Counted from the first letter of the stretch, positions 26,277 to 35,669 are shown. The stretch: 64,000 bases of DNA from LMUY01 sp965199005 (GCA_965199005.1 CBDAQK010000001.1:2232001-2296000), one strand, 5' to 3'. Notes: a model not told the origin generated them from the sequence alone. Made by a program: numbers and translations.

Positions 26277-26404
26277 GAGGACGGGGTGACACGCTGAAGA
26301 ATGGTCACGATCGCAGCTCGCGTTTAATGCCATTGGGAATGCCGATTTGATGGCGGATGCTGCCGATCCAGGCTTTCGACGGGGTGCTGGAACGCTGAGC
26401 CGTT

Positions 26405-26732
26405 TCAAGAGTCGCGTAAACAGGCGACTATGAGATCCGCCCCGTCCCGTTGTGACTCCCGCATCAAGGGCCGCGGATCGAGATAGGCGCCGGCGCGAAC
26501 GGCATGGCGGAAGTCACCGCCCAATCAGGATGTCGGTTTCGATCATTGCCGAGCGACCAATCTCGTCCCATCGAGACGCAGGATTATGGATGAAACCGCA
26601 ATGTCGTAGTCGGAGCCTGGGGTGAAATCTCTCCATGCACGCGAGCCAAACAGCACCAGTCGCTCAATCTGACCGCCGTATGTCCCGGTAATTGCAGCCT
26701 TGAAATCGGTTGAGGATCGGATCTTGGGTCAT
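26405..26732 (-). pseudogene. Decayed MNT-type nucleotidyltransferase
   Basis: On the minus strand, starting near an ATG at 26732, the sequence encodes pieces of a small nucleotidyltransferase in three different frames. The pieces are MTQDPILNRF, then ERLVLFGSRAWRDFTPGSDYD (the GSRA-x(n)-SD metal-binding motif), then WDEIGRSAMIETDILIGR, then FRHAVRAGAYLDPRPLMRES ending at 26405. At least two frameshifts and a stop break the frame. MNT proteins usually pair with HEPN partners in toxin-antitoxin modules; no intact partner could be read here. The whole interval between uvrD and lpdA is taken up by this remnant and short flanks. Confidence 0.65.
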
Positions 26733-26793
26733 TGCGGGTTTCGGATCGCCGGCGGATCCACATTATATCCGGGACTGGGCTGTAGTCCTTTCC

Positions 26794-28173
26794 TCAGAAA
26801 TGGATCGCCCGGCCGTATGCATCTAACACCGCCTCATGCATCGTCTCGCTCACGGTCGGGTGCGGGAACACGGTGTGCATCAAATCCGTCTCCGTCGTCT
26901 CCAGCGTCCGTGCGATGGCGTAGCCCTGGATCAACTCGGTCACCTCCGCCCCGCACATATGCGCGCCCAGCAACTCGCCGGTCTTGGCGTCGAACACCAC
27001 CTTCACCATGCCCTCGGCCTCGCCCATCGCGATCGCCTTGCCGTTGCCGATGAACGGGAAGCGCCCGACCTTCACCTCGTGCCCAGTCTCCTTCGCACGC
27101 GCTTCCGTCAGCCCCACCGAGGCAACCTGCGGACGGCAATAGGTGCAGCCAGGGATGTTGGTCCAGTTGATCGGGTGCACGTCCAACCCGGCGATCTTTT
27201 CGACGCAGATCACGCCCTCGTGGCTCGCCTTGTGCGCCAGCCAAGGCGCGCCGGCGACGTCGCCGATGGCGTAGACGCCGGGTTCACCGGTGCGGCAGTA
27301 TTCGTCGATCACCACATGGGTGCGGTCGACCACCACCTTGGTGCCCTCTAGGCCTAAATCCTCCACATTGCCCACGATCCCCGCGGCGGAAATCACACGG
27401 TCGACCGTGATCTCCTGCGTCTTGCCGCCGACGTCGATCGTTGCGGTGATGCTGTCCGCGCCCCTCTTCGCCGCCGTCACCTTGGCGCCGGTGATGATCT
27501 TCATCCCCTGCTTTTCCAACGCTTTGCGGCAGAAGGCACTGATCTCCTGGTCCTCCACGGGCAGGATGCGGTCCAGCACCTCCACCACCGTCACGGTCGC
27601 GCCCATGTTGAGGAAGAAGGAGGCGAACTCGATCCCAATGGCGCCGGAGCCGATCACCAGCAGGGATTTCGGCATCGCCGGCGGCACCATCGCCTCGCGG
27701 TAGGACCAGATCAGCTTGCCATCCGCCTCCAGCCCCGGCAGTTGCCGGGCGCGGGCGCCGGTGGCCAGGATGATGTGCGGGGCCGTCAGCATCTTGTCGC
27801 CGACGGCCACGGTGTTCTTGCCCGCCAGCTTGGCGGCGCCCATCACCACGGTCACCTTGTTCTTTTTCAGCAAATGCCCCACGCCCGAGGCGAGCTGCTT
27901 GGCCACCCCACGCGACCGCTTCACCACGGCGGGAAGGTCGAAGCGGATATTGTCGGCGGCGAACCCGAATTCCGGCAAATGGTGCAGCAGGTGGTTGATC
28001 TCGCTGGAGCGCAGCAGCGCCTTGGTCGGGATGCAGCCCCAGTTGAGGCAAATGCCGCCCAAATGCTCCCGCTCCACCACCACGGTCTGCATACCGAGCT
28101 GTGCCGCGCGGATGGCCGCGACGTAGCCGCCCGGGCCTCCCCCGATGACGATCAGGTCGAATTGGTCAGGCAT
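26794..28173 (-). CDS. lpdA: Dihydrolipoyl dehydrogenase (E3) of the pyruvate dehydrogenase operon
   Basis: The 459-residue FAD enzyme reoxidises dihydrolipoamide with NAD+. It has the FAD-binding GGGPGGYVAAIRAAQLG, the redox disulfide GGICLNWGCIPTKALL (about residues 38-53), the NAD-binding GSGAIGIEFASFF, the second FAD motif VYAIGDVAGAPWLAHKA, and the C-terminal HPTVSE with the catalytic His. Length and motifs are normal. No lipoyl domain is attached, unlike some Lpd proteins. It is the last gene of the pdhA-pdhB-pdhC-lpdA set, 70 bases after pdhC; a GCCCGG/CCGGGC hairpin at 28193-28211 sits in that gap. The pairing with PDH rather than another complex is inferred from position. Confidence 0.97.
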   Translation of the reverse strand: MPDQFDLIVIGGGPGGYVAAIRAAQLGMQTVVVEREHLGGICLNWGCIPTKALLRSSEINHLLHHLPEFGFAADNIRFDLPAVVKRSRGVAKQLASGVGHLLKKNKVTVVMGAAKLAGKNTVAVGDKMLTAPHIILATGARARQLPGLEADGKLIWSYREAMVPPAMPKSLLVIGSGAIGIEFASFFLNMGATVTVVEVLDRILPVEDQEISAFCRKALEKQGMKIITGAKVTAAKRGADSITATIDVGGKTQEITVDRVISAAGIVGNVEDLGLEGTKVVVDRTHVVIDEYCRTGEPGVYAIGDVAGAPWLAHKASHEGVICVEKIAGLDVHPINWTNIPGCTYCRPQVASVGLTEARAKETGHEVKVGRFPFIGNGKAIAMGEAEGMVKVVFDAKTGELLGAHMCGAEVTELIQGYAIARTLETTETDLMHTVFPHPTVSETMHEAVLDAYGRAIHF

Positions 28174-28243
28174 GATTTCCCTTGTCTCTCATGCCCGGCC
28201 TGAACCCGGGCACCTATAAAACCGTTTCCACCAAAGCGCCTAA

Positions 28244-29554
28244 CTAGAGCATCAGGCTGAGTGGGTCCTGCACGATGGCCTTGAATGCGGCCATCCATTC
28301 CGCGGCGACCGCGCCATCCACCACACGGTGGTCCACCGAGAGGGTGCAACTCATCACCGTGGCGATGGCGAGCGCGCCATCCTTCACCACCGGACGCGGC
28401 TCTCCGGCGCCGACGGCCAAGATGCCGCCCTGTGGCGGGTTGATAATCGCGCTGAACGACTTCACGCCATACATGCCGAGGTTGGAGATGGAGAACCCGC
28501 CGCCCTGGAACTCTTCCGGCTTCAGCTTCCCAGTGCGGGCGCGGGCGGCCAAATCCTTCATTTCGTTGCTGATGGTAGCGACGCCCTTTTGGTCCGCCTT
28601 GCGGATGATCGGCGTGATCAGGCCGCCCTCGATCGCCACCGCGACGCTGATGTCGACGTCGTCGTACATTGCGATGGCGTCGTCGGTCCAGGTCGCGTTG
28701 GCGGCCGGCACCCGGCGCAGTGCAGCGGCGACCGCCTTGATCACTAAATCATTCACCGACAACTTGAACGCGCTCGGCCCATCCTTGGGGGATTTCGCGT
28801 TCAAATCGGCCCGAAGCTTCATCAGCGCGTCGATCTCGAGGTCGGCTGTGACGTAGAAATGCGGAACGAGCTGTTTGGACTCGGTCAGCCGCCGCGCCAC
28901 AACCCGGCGCATCGTGGTATGCGGGATCAGCTTGTGCGGAGCAGTGATCGTAACAGGGCGCGGCGTGGGCGCGGGCGCTGTCGCCGGAACTGGCGCCGCG
29001 GCCGGCGGGGCTGCGACGGGTTTTGGGGCCGCCGCGGCCGCCGGGGCGGGCGCAGCTTGGGCGGCCTCGACGTCGGCCTTGATGATCCGTCCGTTCGGAC
29101 CGCTGCCCTTGAGCCCTTCCAAGGGAATTCCGGCCTGCTTCGCCATTCGCCGGGCGAGGGGGGAGGCAAAAACGCGCTCACCGCTCCCCGTGGGCGTCGG
29201 GTCGTGGCCATTGGCGACCACGGCAGGAGCGGCTGGCGGGGGTGCACTTTCCACCGCGGCCGGCGCTGGGGCCGCCGTCGAGGCTGGTGCGTCGCCGGAT
29301 GGGACGGCCTCGCCGGCCTCGACCAGGATCGCGATCGGGGCGTTCACCAGCACCCCGGCCGTGCCATCGGCGACCAGAATCTTGCCCAGCACGCCCTCAT
29401 CCACCGCCTCGACCTCCATGGTCGCCTTGTCGGTCTCGATCTCGGCGATCACGTCCCCGGCGGTGACGGTGTCGCCCTCCTTCTTCAGCCATCGCGCCAG
29501 CGTGCCTTCCGTCATGGTCGGAGACAGCGCGGGCATCAGGATGTTCGTGGCCAT
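28244..29554 (-). CDS. pdhC: Pyruvate dehydrogenase E2, dihydrolipoamide acetyltransferase
   Basis: The 436-residue E2 core carries one N-terminal lipoyl domain with the lipoylated lysine in ETDKATMEVEAVDEG (about residue 43), an Ala/Pro linker, a peripheral-subunit-binding domain (FASPLARRMAKQAGIPL), a second Ala/Pro-rich linker, and the acetyltransferase domain ending in the catalytic SVDHRVVDGA. It moves the acetyl group to CoA to form acetyl-CoA. Its start codon overlaps the pdhB stop by one base (TGATG), indicating coupled translation. Its size and single lipoyl domain are typical for Alphaproteobacteria. Confidence 0.97.
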   Translation of the reverse strand: MATNILMPALSPTMTEGTLARWLKKEGDTVTAGDVIAEIETDKATMEVEAVDEGVLGKILVADGTAGVLVNAPIAILVEAGEAVPSGDAPASTAAPAPAAVESAPPPAAPAVVANGHDPTPTGSGERVFASPLARRMAKQAGIPLEGLKGSGPNGRIIKADVEAAQAAPAPAAAAAPKPVAAPPAAAPVPATAPAPTPRPVTITAPHKLIPHTTMRRVVARRLTESKQLVPHFYVTADLEIDALMKLRADLNAKSPKDGPSAFKLSVNDLVIKAVAAALRRVPAANATWTDDAIAMYDDVDISVAVAIEGGLITPIIRKADQKGVATISNEMKDLAARARTGKLKPEEFQGGGFSISNLGMYGVKSFSAIINPPQGGILAVGAGEPRPVVKDGALAIATVMSCTLSVDHRVVDGAVAAEWMAAFKAIVQDPLSLML

Positions 29555-30903
29555 CAGACGATCTTCTTTACGGCATCAACCACCCATTGTGGTTGCGGCA
29601 GCGCCAGTTTCTCGAGGTTGGCGGCGTAGGGCAGCGGCACGTCCAGCCCGCTCACCCGCATCGGCGGCGCGTCCAGCCAGTCGAAGCAATGTTCGATCAC
29701 CTGCATGGCGATTTCCGCGCCGATGCCGGCAAACGGCCAGCCCTCCTCCACGCTCACCACCCGGTTGGTCTTCTTCACGCTCTCGATGATGGTGGCGGTG
29801 TCCAGCGGACGCAGCGACCGCAGGTTGATCACCTCGGCATCGATGCCCTGTTCAGCCAATGCCTCCGCGGCCTTCAGCGCCACGCCCACCATGATCGAAA
29901 AGGCGACGATGGTGACGTCCTTGCCGGGGCGCTCGATCTTGGCCTTGCCGATGGGGAGGATGAAATCCTCGGCCGTCGGGCAATCGAAGCTCTGGCCGTA
30001 TAGGATTTCGTTCTCCAGCACGATCACCGGGTTCGGGTCGCGGATGGCAGCCCGCAGCAGCCCCTTGGCGTCGGCGCTGCTCCAGGGGGCCACGACCTTC
30101 AAGCCCGGCACATGGGCATACCAGCTCGCATAGCATTGGCTGTGCTGGGCGGCGACGCGGCTGGCGGCGCCATTGGGCCCCCGGAACACGATCGGGCAGC
30201 CCATTTGGCCGCCGGACATATACAGCGTCTTGGCGGCAGAGTTGATGATCTGGTCGATCGCCTGCATGGCGAAGTTGAACGTCATGAACTCGACGATCGG
30301 CTTCAATCCGGTCATGGCAGCCCCGACGGCCATGCCGGTGAAGCCGTGTTCGGTGATCGGCGTGTCAATGACCCGGCGCGGACCGAACTCGTCCAGCAGA
30401 CCCTGGCTGATCTTGTAGGCCCCCTGATACTGCGCCACTTCCTCGCCGAGCAGGAACACGTCCTTGTCGCAACGCATCTCCAGCGCCATCGCGTCGCGCA
30501 ACGCCTCGCGCACGGTGATGGTGCTGGTGGTGCCCCAATCCTTCTCGGGCGCAGGCGCGGCCATGGCCGAGACGGCGGCGGGCGCAGGCGCCTGCCGTGG
30601 CGCCGCCGGTTTCGGTGCTTCCGCAACGGGAGAGGGCGCGGGGGCAGGGGTGGCTTCAGCCTCGCCGTCGCCCAAAACCGCGATCGGCGTGTTGACCGCG
30701 ACGCCCTCGGTGCCTTCCTCCACCAGGATTTCGGACAGGGTGCCCTCGTCCACCGCCTCCACTTCCATGGTGGCCTTGTCGGTCTCGATTTCGGCGATGA
30801 CATCGCCGGCCCGCACATCCTCCCCCACTTTCTTCAACCAGCGGGCCAGCTTGCCCTCCGTCATCGTAGGGGAGAGCGCAGGCATCAGGACTTGGGTCGA
30901 CAC
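29554..30903 (-). CDS. pdhB: Pyruvate dehydrogenase E1 beta with N-terminal lipoyl domain
   Basis: The 449-residue protein starts with a complete lipoyl domain (ETDKATMEVEAVDEG near residue 43) and an Ala/Pro linker, followed by the E1-beta transketolase-like domain at about 125-449 (ITVREALRDAMALEM, then FLLGEEVAQYQGAYK). A lipoyl domain on E1-beta is a known feature of alphaproteobacterial PDH. With PdhA it decarboxylates pyruvate on thiamine diphosphate. The GTG start at 30903 is 5 bases after the pdhA stop. The lipoyl segment is closely similar to that of PdhC, as if duplicated. Confidence 0.96.
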   Translation of the reverse strand: MSTQVLMPALSPTMTEGKLARWLKKVGEDVRAGDVIAEIETDKATMEVEAVDEGTLSEILVEEGTEGVAVNTPIAVLGDGEAEATPAPAPSPVAEAPKPAAPRQAPAPAAVSAMAAPAPEKDWGTTSTITVREALRDAMALEMRCDKDVFLLGEEVAQYQGAYKISQGLLDEFGPRRVIDTPITEHGFTGMAVGAAMTGLKPIVEFMTFNFAMQAIDQIINSAAKTLYMSGGQMGCPIVFRGPNGAASRVAAQHSQCYASWYAHVPGLKVVAPWSSADAKGLLRAAIRDPNPVIVLENEILYGQSFDCPTAEDFILPIGKAKIERPGKDVTIVAFSIMVGVALKAAEALAEQGIDAEVINLRSLRPLDTATIIESVKKTNRVVSVEEGWPFAGIGAEIAMQVIEHCFDWLDAPPMRVSGLDVPLPYAANLEKLALPQPQWVVDAVKKIV

Positions 30904-30908
30904 CGGCC

Positions 30909-31922
30909 TCAGCCCTCCACCAGGATATTGGTCCAGAGTTCACTCTCATCCGGCTCGGGGCTCGACTGGGCGAATTCGGCCGCATCGTTCACCCGGGCCT
31001 TCACGTCGGCATCGATCTGTTTCAGCGCATCCTCGCCGACTCCCATTTCGGTCAAGATGTGGCGCGCCTGTTCGATGCAATCGCGCTCGCCGCGCATCTT
31101 CTGAATCTCCTCGCGCGTGCGGTATTTGCCTGGGTCGGACATGGAGTGGCCGCGGTAGCGATAGGTCTTCATCTCCAGCAGGAACGGCCCATTGCCGGCG
31201 CGGCAATGCGCCACGCCTGTCTCGGCGGCTTGACGGACGGCGGCGACATCCATGCCGTCGACCTGCAGGCTGGCCATGCCCCAGGGCGAGCCATTCTTCG
31301 ACAGGTCGCGTGAAGCAGAGGCACGGTCGACGCTGGTGCCCATGCCGTATTTGTTGTTCTCGATCACATAGATGCAAGGCAGCTTCATCAGCGACGCAAG
31401 GTTGAAGCTCTCGAACACCTGGCCCTGGTTGGCCGCGCCATCGCCGAAATACGTCACCGCCACATGGTCGCTGTTGCGATACCAATCCGCGAACGCGAGT
31501 CCGGTGCCCAGGCTGACCTGGGCACCGACGATGCCATGGCCGCCGTAGAAGTGCTTCTCCTTGCTGAACATGTGCATCGAGCCGCCCTTCCCCTTGGAAT
31601 AGCCGCCCGACCGCCCCGTCAACTCCGCCATCACGCCACGCGGCTCCATGCCGGTCGCCAGCATATGGCCGTGGTCGCGGTAGGAGGTGATGACCTGGTC
31701 CCCCTCTCTCAGCGCACCCTGGATGCCGACGACCACCGCTTCTTGCCCGATATACAGGTGGCAAAACCCGCCGATGAGCCCCATCCCGTATAATTGCCCG
31801 GCCTTTTCCTCGAACCGGCGGATCAGCAGCATGTCACCATAGGCCTTGAGCAATCCCTCTTGCGAGAGCTCCGGGCTGTTTGCCAGCTTGCCGCGCTTCG
31901 TCTTCTCAGCTGCCTGCGCCAT
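30909..31922 (-). CDS. pdhA: Pyruvate dehydrogenase E1 alpha
   Basis: The 337-residue product carries the thiamine-diphosphate motif GDGAANQGQVFESFN, the E1-alpha phosphorylation-loop-like RYRGHSMSDPGKYRT, and IGQEAVVVGIQGAL near the N-terminus. With PdhB it forms the E1 heterotetramer. ATG 31922 follows GGCAGGAC and gives the usual N-terminus MAQAAEKTKRG; a GTG at 31952 in frame is less likely. It is the first gene of the operon, with a promoter-like sequence about 75 bases upstream. Confidence 0.96.
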   Translation of the reverse strand: MAQAAEKTKRGKLANSPELSQEGLLKAYGDMLLIRRFEEKAGQLYGMGLIGGFCHLYIGQEAVVVGIQGALREGDQVITSYRDHGHMLATGMEPRGVMAELTGRSGGYSKGKGGSMHMFSKEKHFYGGHGIVGAQVSLGTGLAFADWYRNSDHVAVTYFGDGAANQGQVFESFNLASLMKLPCIYVIENNKYGMGTSVDRASASRDLSKNGSPWGMASLQVDGMDVAAVRQAAETGVAHCRAGNGPFLLEMKTYRYRGHSMSDPGKYRTREEIQKMRGERDCIEQARHILTEMGVGEDALKQIDADVKARVNDAAEFAQSSPEPDESELWTNILVEG

Positions 31923-31996
31923 GTCCTGCCCCGCTGCGTTGCTGCCCTCCACCTAGCCCCGGCGCTGCGATCCGGCAAGGGAGAGGCCGAAAGATC

Positions 31997-32025
31997 GTTA
32001 TTGTGCAATGCAATAGCAATGTTAA
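31997..32025 (-). promoter_or_regulatory. Candidate sigma-70 promoter of the pdh operon
   Basis: Read on the minus strand, TTAACA (complement of 32020-32025; five of six bases match the -35 consensus) is followed after exactly 17 bases by AATAAC (complement of 31997-32002; four of six match the -10 box). Transcription would start near 31990 and leave a leader of about 65 bases before pdhA. The interval is AT-rich compared with its surroundings. It is also the upstream region of the divergent small gene at 32162. Confidence 0.4.
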
Positions 32026-32161
32026 CCATAATTCAGTTAATGTGTTTTGCCACCAGCCGTTTGAATCCTCATGTGGGCTGGCACAGCGTGAAACAGTCAG
32101 GCTGAGCGGTCATCATGACGTCTGCCTATGCACCGAATTCCCTGAAACACCGAGGTGACGT

Positions 32162-32368
32162 ATGGAACATCCGGCACACCGGGTCGGAGGCCTGCCGCAG
32201 AAGCAAATAGAGGATACTATTCTGGATTTATTGGGACTGGACAGGAAATATCGCTTTGAAGCAGATATAATGAAGCATGGTCTTATCCATGATAAAAGGC
32301 ACGCAATGATCTTCTTGAGTTCTTTCTATCGAGAACACCAAATCTCAGGTGAATTGGGCTGCCTATAG
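32162..32368 (+). CDS. Small unrecognised 68-residue protein
   Basis: The frame encodes a polar, mixed-charge protein (for example QKQIEDTILDLLGLDRKYR and KHGLIHDKRHAMIF) with predicted helices and no membrane segment. A clear ribosome site GAGGTGACGT directly precedes the ATG. Base composition is lower in GC than the flanking genes, and no family is recognised. It lies divergently from pdhA across an AT-rich interval. It is accepted as a likely gene because of the ribosome site and the amino-acid balance, but it could be spurious. Confidence 0.5.
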   Translation: MEHPAHRVGGLPQKQIEDTILDLLGLDRKYRFEADIMKHGLIHDKRHAMIFLSSFYREHQISGELGCL

Positions 32369-32514
32369 AGAGACATGGAGCATCCTAAGTTTCATGTATA
32401 CTTTGTTTCGAACGGCGCCCCGATCCGCCTGGGCCATAGGGAATGACGCACCGCTTCGTTGGCGCGCCAGAACCCGGGTTCGCGTCGGGTATGCCACGTG
32501 GTAGCTGGCCCACC

Positions 32515-32667
32515 ATGTCCGAGCCACCGCCCTCCCGCCTGGTCTCCGTTCTCCTGCTGGGCGCAGTCGTCCTGGCCGGGCTGCTCCTGTGGCGGCTATT
32601 TCCCTTGTTTCAGGGGTGGGTGAACCACCAGGATTGCGTGGCCCTCGGCCGCACCGACTGCGGCTGA
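32515..32667 (+). CDS. Small single-pass membrane protein
   Basis: The 50-residue product has one clear membrane helix (LVSVLLLGAVVLAGLLLW, about residues 9-26) followed by a short tail with two cysteines, HQDCVALGRTDCG. Small membrane proteins with a similar Asp-Cys-Val ending occur in related bacteria, but their function is unknown. ATG 32515 was chosen because the upstream in-frame ATG at 32443 would add a segment with no membrane or conserved character. It lies 82 bases before the TRAP binding-protein gene and may be its own unit. Confidence 0.55.
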   Translation: MSEPPPSRLVSVLLLGAVVLAGLLLWRLFPLFQGWVNHQDCVALGRTDCG

Positions 32668-32749
32668 CGTCGCGCCGCTTGTTACAACTCGATTCCTCGG
32701 ATAGCCTGATGCAATGCGATAAGAACACCTTGCGTCAGGAAGCGACATA

Positions 32750-33769
32750 ATGACCTTCACTCGTCGGACTGCTCTCGGCCTGCTTGCGGCCCCGGCCTTG
32801 CTACGCGGCTATGCGGCGCGGGCCGCGGATGCCCGCGTCCTGAAGATCAGCCATCAATTTCCGGGCGGCACGATCGACCAGGGCGATTTCCGCGACCGGA
32901 TGGTGCGACGGTTCGCCGCCGCCGTGCAGCAGAAGACGGGTGGATCGCTGTCCTTCGAAATCTACCCTGCCTCCTCCCTGATGAAGACCGTCGCGCAGTT
33001 CTCCGCGTTGCGGCGCGGTGCGCTGGATCTTACCCTCTACCCGCTCGCCTATGCCGGTGGCGAGGTTCCGGAGGTCAATATAGGGCTCATGCCCTGCCTG
33101 GTGACCAGCTACGACCAGGGTATGGCGTGGAAGACGGCACCGATCGGCCAGGAACTGGTCTCGCTGCTGGACAAGCGCGGCGTGAAGATCCTCACCTGGG
33201 TCTGGCAGGGCGGCGGAGTCGCCTCGCGCTCGACCGAAGTGGTGAAGCCGGCGGATACCAAGGGTATGAAAATCCGCGGTGGTTCACGCGAGATGGACCT
33301 GATGCTGAAGGCGTCTGGTGGCATCATCAGCTCCGTCACGTCGGACGAAACCTATGCCGCAATGCAGACGGGCTCGCTGGATGCCGCGGTGACCTCCTCC
33401 ACCAGCCTGATCAGCTTCCGCCTGCAGGAGATCGCCAAGAACGTCACCTCCGCCCGCGGTGGATCGTTCTGGTTCATGTTCGAGCCGCTGCTGATGTCCA
33501 AGCAAATCTTCGACAGCCTCACCCCGGACCAGCAGAAGGCGATCACGGAGGCCGGGCTGGAGCAGGAGCCGTTCGCGCTGCAAGCGGCCAAGGCGGATGA
33601 CCAGGCGCTGGTGGACATCTACAGCAAGGCCGGTGTGAAGGTCGCCGACATGACCGCCCCTGACATCGCCCAGTGGAAGGCGATTGCGCAGGACGCCGCC
33701 TGGAAGGATTTTGCCGCGCGGAACGCCGCCTGCGCGAGTTTGCTGAAGTTGGCCGAGGCTGTCGCTTGA
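32750..33769 (+). CDS. TRAP transporter solute-binding protein (DctP family)
   Basis: The 339-residue protein starts with a twin-arginine-like leader (TRRTALGLLAAPALLRGY, then a likely cut after AARA) and is exported to the periplasm. The body has the DctP plan: LKISHQFPGGTIDQGDFRDR at the start, an arginine-bearing KGMKIRGGSREMDLMLKASG region that in the family contacts a carboxylate, and QTGSLDAAVTSSTSLISFR. The ligand is probably an organic acid but cannot be told from sequence. AGGAAGCGACATA precedes the ATG. The next gene, the small permease, overlaps its stop codon. Confidence 0.92.
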   Translation: MTFTRRTALGLLAAPALLRGYAARAADARVLKISHQFPGGTIDQGDFRDRMVRRFAAAVQQKTGGSLSFEIYPASSLMKTVAQFSALRRGALDLTLYPLAYAGGEVPEVNIGLMPCLVTSYDQGMAWKTAPIGQELVSLLDKRGVKILTWVWQGGGVASRSTEVVKPADTKGMKIRGGSREMDLMLKASGGIISSVTSDETYAAMQTGSLDAAVTSSTSLISFRLQEIAKNVTSARGGSFWFMFEPLLMSKQIFDSLTPDQQKAITEAGLEQEPFALQAAKADDQALVDIYSKAGVKVADMTAPDIAQWKAIAQDAAWKDFAARNAACASLLKLAEAVA

Positions 33770-34317
33770 GCGGAGCCGCTGCAACTCTCACGGATGTTCC
33801 GCGGGGTGGCCTGCTTGGGGCGTTGCAGGCCATTGTCACCGGGTTGAACGGCCTGTTGGCTGTGGCCTCGGCCATCGCGATCGCCAGCGCGGGCGGGGTG
33901 CTGACCTGGGAGGTGATCGGGCGCTATTTCCTGAGCATCCCGAGCGATTGGCAGGATGAGCTATCCACCTTCCTGCTGATCGGCGCCACCTTCGGGTCCG
34001 CCGCCTGGACCCAAGCCAGGCGCGGCCATGTCGGCATCGACGCGCTGGCCCATGTGCTGCCCCCCGCAATCGACCGCGCCCGCCGGTTGCTGGCGGATAT
34101 ATGCTCGTTCGTTTTCGTCGCCTTCTTCGCCTGGAAGAGCTGGCAGCTTCTGCTGGAGGCGTGGCAGGAGGGCGAGACCACGCCGTCCGCCTGGGGACCG
34201 CCGCTCTGGATCCCCTATGGCTGCATGGCGGCCGGCATGGCTTTGCTGGCGTTGCAGTTGCTGCTGCAAGTCTTGGGCAGCCGCCACGCCGACCCGACCC
34301 CCGCGCATTTGGCCTGA
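33766..34317 (+). CDS. TRAP transporter small permease (DctQ family)
   Basis: The 183-residue integral membrane protein has four hydrophobic helices and the DctQ pattern TWEVIGRYFLSIPSDWQDEL (about residues 43-62), followed by ARRGHVGIDALAHVLP. It supports the large permease and helps couple solute uptake to a sodium gradient. The likely start is TTG 33766, overlapping the TGA of the binding-protein gene (TTGA); no ATG lies near the conserved N-terminus. The stop is followed 5 bases later by the large permease ATG. Confidence 0.85.
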   Translation: MSGAAATLTDVPRGGLLGALQAIVTGLNGLLAVASAIAIASAGGVLTWEVIGRYFLSIPSDWQDELSTFLLIGATFGSAAWTQARRGHVGIDALAHVLPPAIDRARRLLADICSFVFVAFFAWKSWQLLLEAWQEGETTPSAWGPPLWIPYGCMAAGMALLALQLLLQVLGSRHADPTPAHLA

Positions 34318-34322
34318 TCCCC

Positions 34323-35669
34323 ATGGGTGTCGGGACCATCGGGCTGCTCTATGGCGGCGCCACCTTGCTCGCGTTGTTCTCGGGCATCCCCATCGCCTTC
34401 GCGCTGGGTGGGGTGGCAACCGTCTTCATGATGATCTTCATGCCGCTCGCCTCGCTCGATACCATTGCGCAGAACGTCTACGAGGAGTTGGCGTCCATCA
34501 CCCTGCTGACCATCCCGCTCTTCATCCTGAAGGGCGCGGCGATCGGTAAATCACGCGCAGGCAAGGATTTGTACGACGCCCTGCACACCTGGTTGCATCG
34601 GGTGCCGGGTGGGCTGGGCGTGGCGGTGGTGTTGGCCTGCGGGCTGTTCGCCGCGATGGCCGGGTCCAGCCCGGCGACCTGCTCGGCCATCGGCTCGTCG
34701 GGCATTCCAGAAATGCGCCGGCGCGGCTATTCGCCCGGTTTCGCAGCCGGGCTGGTGGCAGCGGGGGGCACTCTGGGCATCCTGCTGCCGCCATCCATCG
34801 TGCTGATCCTCTATGCCGTCGCGTCCGAGCAATCGCTGGGGCGCCTATTCCTGGCGGGGCTCGGGCCTGGCGTGCTGCTGGTCGCGCTATTCGCCAGCTG
34901 GGCCGTGGTGAATTGGCGGTTGGAGTATGGCCGGGCGGTCCGGGTGGCCGACGCAGGCGGGGTGCGGAGCGAAATCCTGCGGTCCGATACCTACTCCATG
35001 CGCGACAGGTTTTTAGCGCTGCCCCGCATCCTGCCATTCCTTCTGCTGCTGGGCGGCGTGATGATCGCTCTCTATGGCGGCATCGCGACCCCATCCGAGA
35101 CAGCGGGCCTGGGCGCCGTGATGGCCTTGTTGCTGATCGCCCTGATCTACGGCGCATGGCGGCTGCGAGATCTCGTGCCGATCTTCAATGGCACCCTGGG
35201 CGAAAGCGGGATGCTACTGATGATCATCGGCATGAGCCTGCTCTACAGCTACGTCATGAGCTATCTCCACATCAGTCAGGCCACGGCCGGATGGATCGTC
35301 GGTCTGGACCTGTCCCGTTGGCTGCTGCTGGCGGCGATCCTGCTGATGGTGGTGGTGCTCGGGTTTTTCCTGCCCCCCGTCTCCATCATCCTCATGACCG
35401 CGCCAATCATCCTGCCGCCGCTGCGCGCTGCCGGGTTCGACCTGGTGTGGTTCGGCGTGGTGATGGCGATCGTGATGGAGATGGGACTCATCCACCCACC
35501 AGTCGGCCTCAATATCTTTGTCATCAACCGCATCGCGCCGGATATCGGGCTTGGCCCCATCATCCGCGGCACCGTGCCCTTCGTGATCCTGATGGCGGTC
35601 GGGGTGGTGATCCTATCTCTGGTGCCCGGCATCGCGATGTGGCTGCCGGACGCCGTCTACGGGAAATAG
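34323..35669 (+). CDS. TRAP transporter large permease (DctM family)
   Basis: The 448-residue membrane protein has about twelve hydrophobic segments and DctM hallmarks: GIPIAFALGGVATVFMMIF near the start, LACGLFAAMAGSSPATCSAI, GGTLGILLPPSIVLILY, and GLIHPPVGLNIFVINRIAP near the C-terminus. It is the transport channel of the TRAP system and completes the P-Q-M operon. ATG 34323 fits the family start; the frame is open further upstream but that part overlaps the small permease. Confidence 0.93.
   Translation: MGVGTIGLLYGGATLLALFSGIPIAFALGGVATVFMMIFMPLASLDTIAQNVYEELASITLLTIPLFILKGAAIGKSRAGKDLYDALHTWLHRVPGGLGVAVVLACGLFAAMAGSSPATCSAIGSSGIPEMRRRGYSPGFAAGLVAAGGTLGILLPPSIVLILYAVASEQSLGRLFLAGLGPGVLLVALFASWAVVNWRLEYGRAVRVADAGGVRSEILRSDTYSMRDRFLALPRILPFLLLLGGVMIALYGGIATPSETAGLGAVMALLLIALIYGAWRLRDLVPIFNGTLGESGMLLMIIGMSLLYSYVMSYLHISQATAGWIVGLDLSRWLLLAAILLMVVVLGFFLPPVSIILMTAPIILPPLRAAGFDLVWFGVVMAIVMEMGLIHPPVGLNIFVINRIAPDIGLGPIIRGTVPFVILMAVGVVILSLVPGIAMWLPDAVYGK

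Noticed and set aside
28193..28211. GCCCGG/CCGGGC hairpin between pdhC and lpdA as a transcription terminator
   Set aside because: Six-base arms without a following T-run. lpdA belongs with the upstream pdh genes, so termination here is unlikely.
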